64,000 nucleotides of DNA from Streptomyces sp. NBC_00414. Lineage in GTDB: Bacteria; Actinomycetota; Actinomycetes; Streptomycetales; Streptomycetaceae. Location: assembly GCF_036038375.1 (NCBI RefSeq), contig NZ_CP107935.1, positions 9,796,001 through 9,860,000 of the forward strand. Direction: 5' to 3'. The position numbers and the translations under genes are program-made. The notes under the pieces were generated by a model, which had not been told where the DNA came from, made no database searches, and saw only the letters and a list, made by a program, of their open reading frames with translations. Positions 60,209-64,000 of this stretch are shown here, one piece after another. Numbering within the stretch: position 1 is the first letter of the stretch; each line of letters opens with the position of its first letter.

Positions 60209-60771
60209 CCCTGCGTCTGCGTACGCCACTGGTGATCGGGCAGGAAGCGCACGTCGTACTGCTGGGGTACGGTGCCGAACTTGTGCGGCTCGGGTACGTA
60301 CGGCCGCTGCGGCAGGCCGAGTTCCTCGGTGGGTGTGCCCAGGTTCTCGAAGAACCGCTCGAAGGTGCCGCCGGGTCCGGCCGCCACGCCGACGATGCGG
60401 CTGTGATGGCGCTCGATGCGGTAGGCGTGGGGGCAGTTCTTCGGTACGAAGCCGAAGTCGCCGGCGGTCAGCAGCCTCTCGTACTGCTCGCCCGCGGTGT
60501 CCTCGACGAACAGGCGTACCGCGCCGTCGGCGATGTAGAACACCTCGTAGGTGTCCGGGTGCGAGTGCGCCGGGATGATGTCGCCCTTGGGGCCCTCGGC
60601 GGTGAAGAAGTTGAACGTGTTCTCGGTCTGTTCACCGCCCGCGTAGACGGTGAACAGGTCGCCGAAGAGGTGTGCGCGGTCACCCATGCCCTTCTCGATG
60701 AAGTACGGCTTGCCCGGATCGGAGGGGATGCGCGAGGCGGCACGGTGGCGGGTGGCGAATTCAGCGGTCAT
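60205..60771 (-). CDS. queD: Quercetinase (flavonol 2,4-dioxygenase), QueD-type cupin
   Basis: A 188-residue cupin, the same length as QueD of Streptomyces sp. FLA. The metal ligands His69, His71, Glu76 and His115 (PAHSHPDTYEV and NCPHAYR) fall at exactly the positions reported for that nickel enzyme, and flanking sequence such as EQTENTFNFFTAEGPKGD also agrees as I recall it. It opens the heterocycle of quercetin with oxygen, giving a depside and carbon monoxide. It is the first gene of a five-gene operon and is divergent from a MarR regulator. Confidence 0.92.
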   Translation of the reverse strand: MTAEFATRHRAASRIPSDPGKPYFIEKGMGDRAHLFGDLFTVYAGGEQTENTFNFFTAEGPKGDIIPAHSHPDTYEVFYIADGAVRLFVEDTAGEQYERLLTAGDFGFVPKNCPHAYRIERHHSRIVGVAAGPGGTFERFFENLGTPTEELGLPQRPYVPEPHKFGTVPQQYDVRFLPDHQWRTQTQG

Positions 60772-60815
60772 GTTCTCTCCCGGAGGTGGCTCACGGAGGG
60801 CACGGCGACATCTCT

Positions 60816-60834
60816 ATGTCAGGTAGCCTGACAT
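60816..60834. promoter_or_regulatory. Perfect palindromic operator between queD and the MarR gene
   Basis: ATGTCAGGTAGCCTGACAT has two perfect 8-base arms around TAG. It lies in the divergent gap, 45 bases from the quercetinase start and 69 from the regulator start. This is the size and form of a MarR operator that would repress both genes until a flavonoid or similar ligand is present. Confidence 0.7.
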
Positions 60835-60902
60835 GAGAATTGGCTGCGTGGCAATGCCCCGACCTAAGCTCGAAGCCCCTGTGCATCCGTTCTGAGGAAC
60901 CC

Positions 60903-61385
60903 ATGAAGCCCGTTGGCACTCCGCTCCCGCAGCTGCTCCTCGACGCCCGCCGCTGGTTCGACGGGGCGTTGGTGGCGACGTTGGAGCAGGCGGGGATGGC
61001 GCCCATCTCCCCGACGCAGGCCCAGTTGTTCGCCGCGCTGGACGAGAAGGGCACCACGGTCTCCGAGCTGGCCCGGCGCATGGGCGTCACCCGCCAGACC
61101 GCGCATCAGGCCGTGCACAGCCTCATCGGCATGGGGCTGCTGGAGCAGATCCCCGACCCCTCTTCCGCCCGCCGGCGGCTGATCCGCCGCACCGGCGAGG
61201 GCGCGGCGGCGCACCTCGAAGCGATCTCCGCCCTGACGGCACTCGAAGAAGAACTCGCGCTGCGCATCGGCCGCCACTCCGTCGACTCCCTGCGTGCCGC
61301 GCTGGAGGCGCCCCGGGGGGACCCGCCCACGCTTGAGATCCGGCCCGTGGGCAGGCCGGGGTCGGGGTCAGGGTCGGGGGGCTGA
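60903..61385 (+). CDS. MarR family transcriptional regulator (next to queD)
   Basis: A 160-residue winged-helix protein with KGTTVSELARRMGVTRQTAHQAVHSLIGMGLLEQIPDPSSARRRLI. The start is ATG 60903 after GAGGA; 21 upstream codons are leader. The C-terminal tail ends in a Gly/Ser run. It is the probable repressor of the quercetinase operon. Confidence 0.88.
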   Translation: MKPVGTPLPQLLLDARRWFDGALVATLEQAGMAPISPTQAQLFAALDEKGTTVSELARRMGVTRQTAHQAVHSLIGMGLLEQIPDPSSARRRLIRRTGEGAAAHLEAISALTALEEELALRIGRHSVDSLRAALEAPRGDPPTLEIRPVGRPGSGSGSGG

Positions 61386-61399
61386 GCCCCCTGGGCCGA

Positions 61400-61415
61400 G
61401 CCCGGTGCGCCGGGC
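61400..61415. terminator. Candidate terminator hairpin between convergent MarR genes
   Basis: GCCCGG (61400-61405) pairs with CCGGGC (61410-61415) around TGCG. A second weak stem (CTCT/AGAG) follows immediately. It lies in the 55-base gap between two convergent genes. There is no T-tract. Confidence 0.4.
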
Positions 61416-61440
61416 CCTCTGAACAGAGCCCTGGGGGCCG

Positions 61441-61923
61441 TCAGCCCCGGTCTGCGCGGTGCTCCTGCGACAGTGAGTCGGCGAGGTGGGCGAGAGTCTC
61501 CGCGAGTACCGGCAGCAGGGCGTCGGGGATCTTGTCGAGGACGCGGTTGCGGGCGCTGGCCAGATGCGCGGGCTGCGCCGCCCGCATGGTGTGCAGGCCG
61601 GAGTCCGTGAGGACGGCGTCGTTGCCCCGGCCGTCCTGACCGTGGCGTTCCTTGCGGACCAGTCCGTGCTTGCCCAGTCCGTCGACGACGCGCGTGATGC
61701 GCGACGGGGTGAGGCCGGCGGCGTCGGCGAGCGCGGACATGCGCATCCGGCGGTCCGGAGCCGAACTGAGGAGCAGCAGGACGGCGAACTCGGTCATCGT
61801 GACACCGGTGCGGGACATGTCGTCCTCCAGCGTGCGGGGCAGGGCGTGGACCAGGCGGCCCAGGCTCTGCCAGAGCTGGAGCTGTGCGGGGGACAGAGGG
61901 GCGGGATCGGCGTCGGCAGCCAT
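61441..61923 (-). CDS. MarR family transcriptional regulator
   Basis: A 160-residue winged-helix regulator with MRMSALADAAGLTPSRITRVVDGLGKHGLVRKERHGQDGRGNDAVLT. It is the common type that sits divergent from NAD(P)-binding proteins in streptomycetes. ATG 61923 is the likely start; the TTG ten codons upstream lies inside the operator region. Confidence 0.9.
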   Translation of the reverse strand: MAADADPAPLSPAQLQLWQSLGRLVHALPRTLEDDMSRTGVTMTEFAVLLLLSSAPDRRMRMSALADAAGLTPSRITRVVDGLGKHGLVRKERHGQDGRGNDAVLTDSGLHTMRAAQPAHLASARNRVLDKIPDALLPVLAETLAHLADSLSQEHRADRG

Positions 61924-61945
61924 GTCGGCCAGTGTATTTGACGAG

Positions 61946-61981
61946 GCAAGCAACCATCGACATTATTGCTGGAGCAAGCAA
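61946..61981. promoter_or_regulatory. MarR operator region with CAAGCAA repeats
   Basis: GCAAGCAA occurs at 61946-61953 and 61974-61981, and TTGCTGGAGCAA (61966-61977) is a perfect 5-base palindrome with a GG centre. They lie in the divergent gap between the MarR gene and the NAD(P)-binding protein gene. The pattern TTGCT/AGCAA is a plausible operator of this MarR protein. Confidence 0.55.
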
Positions 61982-61994
61982 ATATGGAGGCACC

Positions 61995-62900
61995 ATGAAG
62001 ATCCTCGTCACCGGCGCCACCGGCTATGCCGGCCGCCGCGTGTCCACCGCCCTGGCCCGCGCCGGGCACACCGTCCTGGGCCTGACCCGCGACACCGCCA
62101 CCGAGGCTGCCCGCGATCTCACGGTCGACGAAGTCACCCCTGTACAGGGCGACTTGTCCCGGCCCGAGTCATGGCGTGACCATCTGGACGGCACGGACGC
62201 GGTGGTGCACCTGCTGATGGACATGAGCGACCCGGTCGGCACCGACCGGCGCCTGTTCACCGAACTGGTCGAGGCGCAGGAGAGGGACGGTCGGCGCCGT
62301 CACCTGGTCTTCACCACCGGCATCTCCGCCTACGGCCGCACCGGACCGGCGCTCATGGACGAGAACACCCGGGGCAACCCCGAGAGCCCCATAGGCTTCC
62401 GCTTCGCCCTGGAGAAGGAACTCGCCGCCACCGGCCTGTCCCACACGGTGGTCCGCCCCGGCTTCATGTACGGCGGCCCGGCCACCACCTCCATGACCGG
62501 GCAGTGGTTCGCCGGAGCCGAGGCCGGCGAACCCGTCTTCTACGGCGACACCACCAAGCGGTGGAGCTGGATCCATGTCGACGACCTCGCCGACGCCTAC
62601 GTCCGTGTCCTCGACAACCCCGCGGCCGTCGACGGCGAGGTCTTCGTCGTCGCGGACGACCAGCGTCTGAGCGCCCTGGACATGCAGCGCGTCGCTGTGA
62701 GCGCAGCCGGTTGGACCGGTGGGATCGCCGAGGAGAGCGCCGAAGCGGGCGGCATGCTGCAGATGGCCGCCGATCAGGACGAACTCGTCACCAGCGCCAA
62801 GGCCCACCGCCTGCTCGGCTGGCGCCCCCGCCACGCCTCCTTCACCGACGCGCCCGAGCGGCACTACCGCGCCTGGAAAGCCGCACGTCGGGCCACCTGA
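61995..62900 (+). CDS. NAD(P)-binding extended-SDR protein (epimerase-like)
   Basis: A 301-residue Rossmann-fold protein. The cofactor motif TGATGYAG is at residues 6-13. HLVFTTGISAYGRTG carries the Ser region. The canonical YxxxK is not seen: the corresponding area reads GFRFALEKELAATGLSH, with Phe in place of Tyr. WSWIHVDDLADAYVRVL is typical of extended SDRs. GGAGG precedes the ATG. It is probably repressed by the divergent MarR protein. It may be a redox-sensing or quinone-related reductase-like protein rather than a sugar epimerase. Confidence 0.83.
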   Translation: MKILVTGATGYAGRRVSTALARAGHTVLGLTRDTATEAARDLTVDEVTPVQGDLSRPESWRDHLDGTDAVVHLLMDMSDPVGTDRRLFTELVEAQERDGRRRHLVFTTGISAYGRTGPALMDENTRGNPESPIGFRFALEKELAATGLSHTVVRPGFMYGGPATTSMTGQWFAGAEAGEPVFYGDTTKRWSWIHVDDLADAYVRVLDNPAAVDGEVFVVADDQRLSALDMQRVAVSAAGWTGGIAEESAEAGGMLQMAADQDELVTSAKAHRLLGWRPRHASFTDAPERHYRAWKAARRAT

Positions 62901-62916
62901 CTGCTCCTCGAAGGCC

Positions 62917-62940
62917 CAAGGACACAGGGCGCCGTCCTTG
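62917..62940. terminator. Candidate terminator hairpin
   Basis: CAAGGAC (62917-62923) pairs with GTCCTTG (62934-62940) around a 10-base loop, and another GTCCTTG copy follows at 62943. It lies between the convergent epimerase-like and membrane-protein genes. Confidence 0.4.
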
Positions 62941-62961
62941 CTGTCCTTGCCGCTCTTCGGG

Positions 62962-63918
62962 TCAGTCGGACCGGAGGTTCTCCAGCGTCGACCGGGTGTC
63001 GGTCTTCACCCATCGCGAGACCTCACTTATCTCGGGCGGCGACGTGGTCCCGTAGGAGGTCGTGTAGACGTTCCAGCTCATCTGGTACGTCATCCAGCCG
63101 TCGCGCACCGCGAGAGTCACCGCCCGGCTGCCGCCGGTCGACGAGCCGGTCGTGGTGTCCTCGGTCACGAGATAGGCCTCGTCACCGAAGCCGGACACCT
63201 TCGCCACCTCGTAGTCCTCGTACCGCTGGCTGTACTCGGACCACAGCGCGGTGAACTCGGCCGACGGATCGGTCTCCTTGTGGAGATCCATCTGTACCGA
63301 GAGATACGCGTCGGAGTAGGAGGTGCTCGACGAGGACGTCTTCAGGGAGATGCTGCAGTAGCTCTGATCGATGGCCTTGTGCTTCAGGGAGTTGTGCGTG
63401 GGGGCCGTGCCCTCCCCGGAGTACTCGGTCCTGAGGGCGTCGTAGTCGACCGAGGAGCAGAGATTGGACCTGGCCCGGTATCCCGCCAGATCCGCATCGC
63501 CGCCGAGCGGACCGAAGAGGAAGATCCCGCCGGCCCACAGGGCGGAGGCGACGACCGCACCCGCCGCCGCCCACAGCACCGCGCGCCCCGCGCCGCTCTT
63601 GCCGCCGGTCGGCGGGGGAAAACCTGACGGCTGCCCGTACGTGTAGTGCGGGGCCGGAGGATAGGCGGGCGGGGGGCCGTAGGTGTTCCCCGGCTGCGTG
63701 CCCTGGTACGGGACCATCGGGGGCTCGGGTCTCGGCGGTGAGGACTGCGGGAGTTGTGCCTGCGACCGGTCCGCTGGTGACTGATGTGTCTGCGACTGGT
63801 GCGAGGAGGTGGGCTGGTCGGGCGACGGAACGGCGGGGCCGGGCGGAGCGGTGGAGCCGGGGGGAGGCGACGCCTGCGGTTCGGGCTGCGCCGGGACGTC
63901 TTCGGGCCGATTCTGCAT
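62962..63918 (-). CDS. Proline-rich membrane protein with secreted C-terminal domain
   Basis: A 318-residue protein of unknown function. Residues 1-110 are cytoplasmic and rich in Pro, Gln and Ser (PEPQASPPPGS, QTHQSPADRSQ, YPPAPHYTYGQPSG). One transmembrane helix lies at about 114-136 (VLWAAAGAVVASALWAGGIFLF). The outer domain of about 180 residues has two Cys (CSSVDYDAL, YCSISLK) that may form a disulfide, and alternating strands. The layout is common in actinobacterial envelope proteins that pair with serine/threonine kinases or Pro-binding partners. Start ATG 63918, six bases after AAGGAG. Confidence 0.75.
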   Translation of the reverse strand: MQNRPEDVPAQPEPQASPPPGSTAPPGPAVPSPDQPTSSHQSQTHQSPADRSQAQLPQSSPPRPEPPMVPYQGTQPGNTYGPPPAYPPAPHYTYGQPSGFPPPTGGKSGAGRAVLWAAAGAVVASALWAGGIFLFGPLGGDADLAGYRARSNLCSSVDYDALRTEYSGEGTAPTHNSLKHKAIDQSYCSISLKTSSSSTSYSDAYLSVQMDLHKETDPSAEFTALWSEYSQRYEDYEVAKVSGFGDEAYLVTEDTTTGSSTGGSRAVTLAVRDGWMTYQMSWNVYTTSYGTTSPPEISEVSRWVKTDTRSTLENLRSD

Positions 63919-64000
63919 CCTGTGCTCCTTCTCCGAAGGGCAGTTCTCCAGAATCGACCTTCCCGCATCGACCATCGCGTAGTCGTCGCCGCGGTCCTCG

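Overview
The window reads as ordinary high-GC chromosome from a Streptomyces or close relative. It has strong third-position G/C, frequent GTG starts, many 4-nt ATGA/GTGA overlaps, a PAS-PP2C/STAS signalling unit, a CebR-type box, a rifamycin-associated element and a Streptomyces-type terminator hairpin. I see no rRNA or tRNA gene, no insertion sequence, no prophage and no CRISPR array. About 57 protein genes fill nearly all of it. No gene-free stretch exceeds about 275 bases, and the longer gaps are annotated as regulatory regions or repeats. Several starts were moved to internal codons using ribosome binding sites.

Layout. 1-5273: the 3' part of an Old Yellow Enzyme, two SRPBCC proteins, a DUF6328/PIG-L pair, a GNAT and an acyl-CoA dehydrogenase. 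5353-8603: an exported PQQ-propeller protein fused to a cupredoxin-like domain that has lost its copper ligands, followed by a ThuA-like protein. 8756-20229: an IclR-controlled catabolic locus with a CaiB/BaiF CoA-transferase, a citrate-synthase-like lyase, an aldehyde dehydrogenase, a ThDP enzyme and a complete branched-chain-type ABC importer (one subunit is a permease-ATPase fusion). 20264-23208: an XRE regulator divergent from an SDR and an aldo/keto reductase. 23238-25677: an RsbQ-RsbP-STAS partner-switching operon. 25895-34948: a methyltransferase, a MacB-type ABC exporter with a divergent two-component system, and aminopeptidase N.

35007-39292: a rifampicin monooxygenase (rox) with an upstream rifamycin-associated element, beside an MMPL exporter and its divergent MarR regulator. 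39335-48780: a sigma-like membrane protein, a DUF418-type membrane acyltransferase, an AA10 lytic polysaccharide monooxygenase with a CebR box and a TTG start, LysR/SDR and TetR/dienelactone-hydrolase pairs, and a TPR-like protein. 48950-54724: a four-carbon acid-sugar locus (OtnC, OtnK, a homoserine-dehydrogenase-like oxidoreductase, a GntP permease, a DeoR regulator). 54740-56538: a winged-helix regulator and a methyltransferase.

56713-61385: a candidate flavonol-degrading operon. A QueD-type quercetinase is translationally coupled to two XapX membrane proteins, an ACMSD-like amidohydrolase and an esterase, with a convergent flavin hydroxylase and a divergent MarR regulator. 61441-63918: a MarR/NAD(P)-binding protein pair and a secreted-domain membrane protein. 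The most notable items are the quercetinase operon, the copper-less cupredoxin fusion, the rox control region and the Rsb module.
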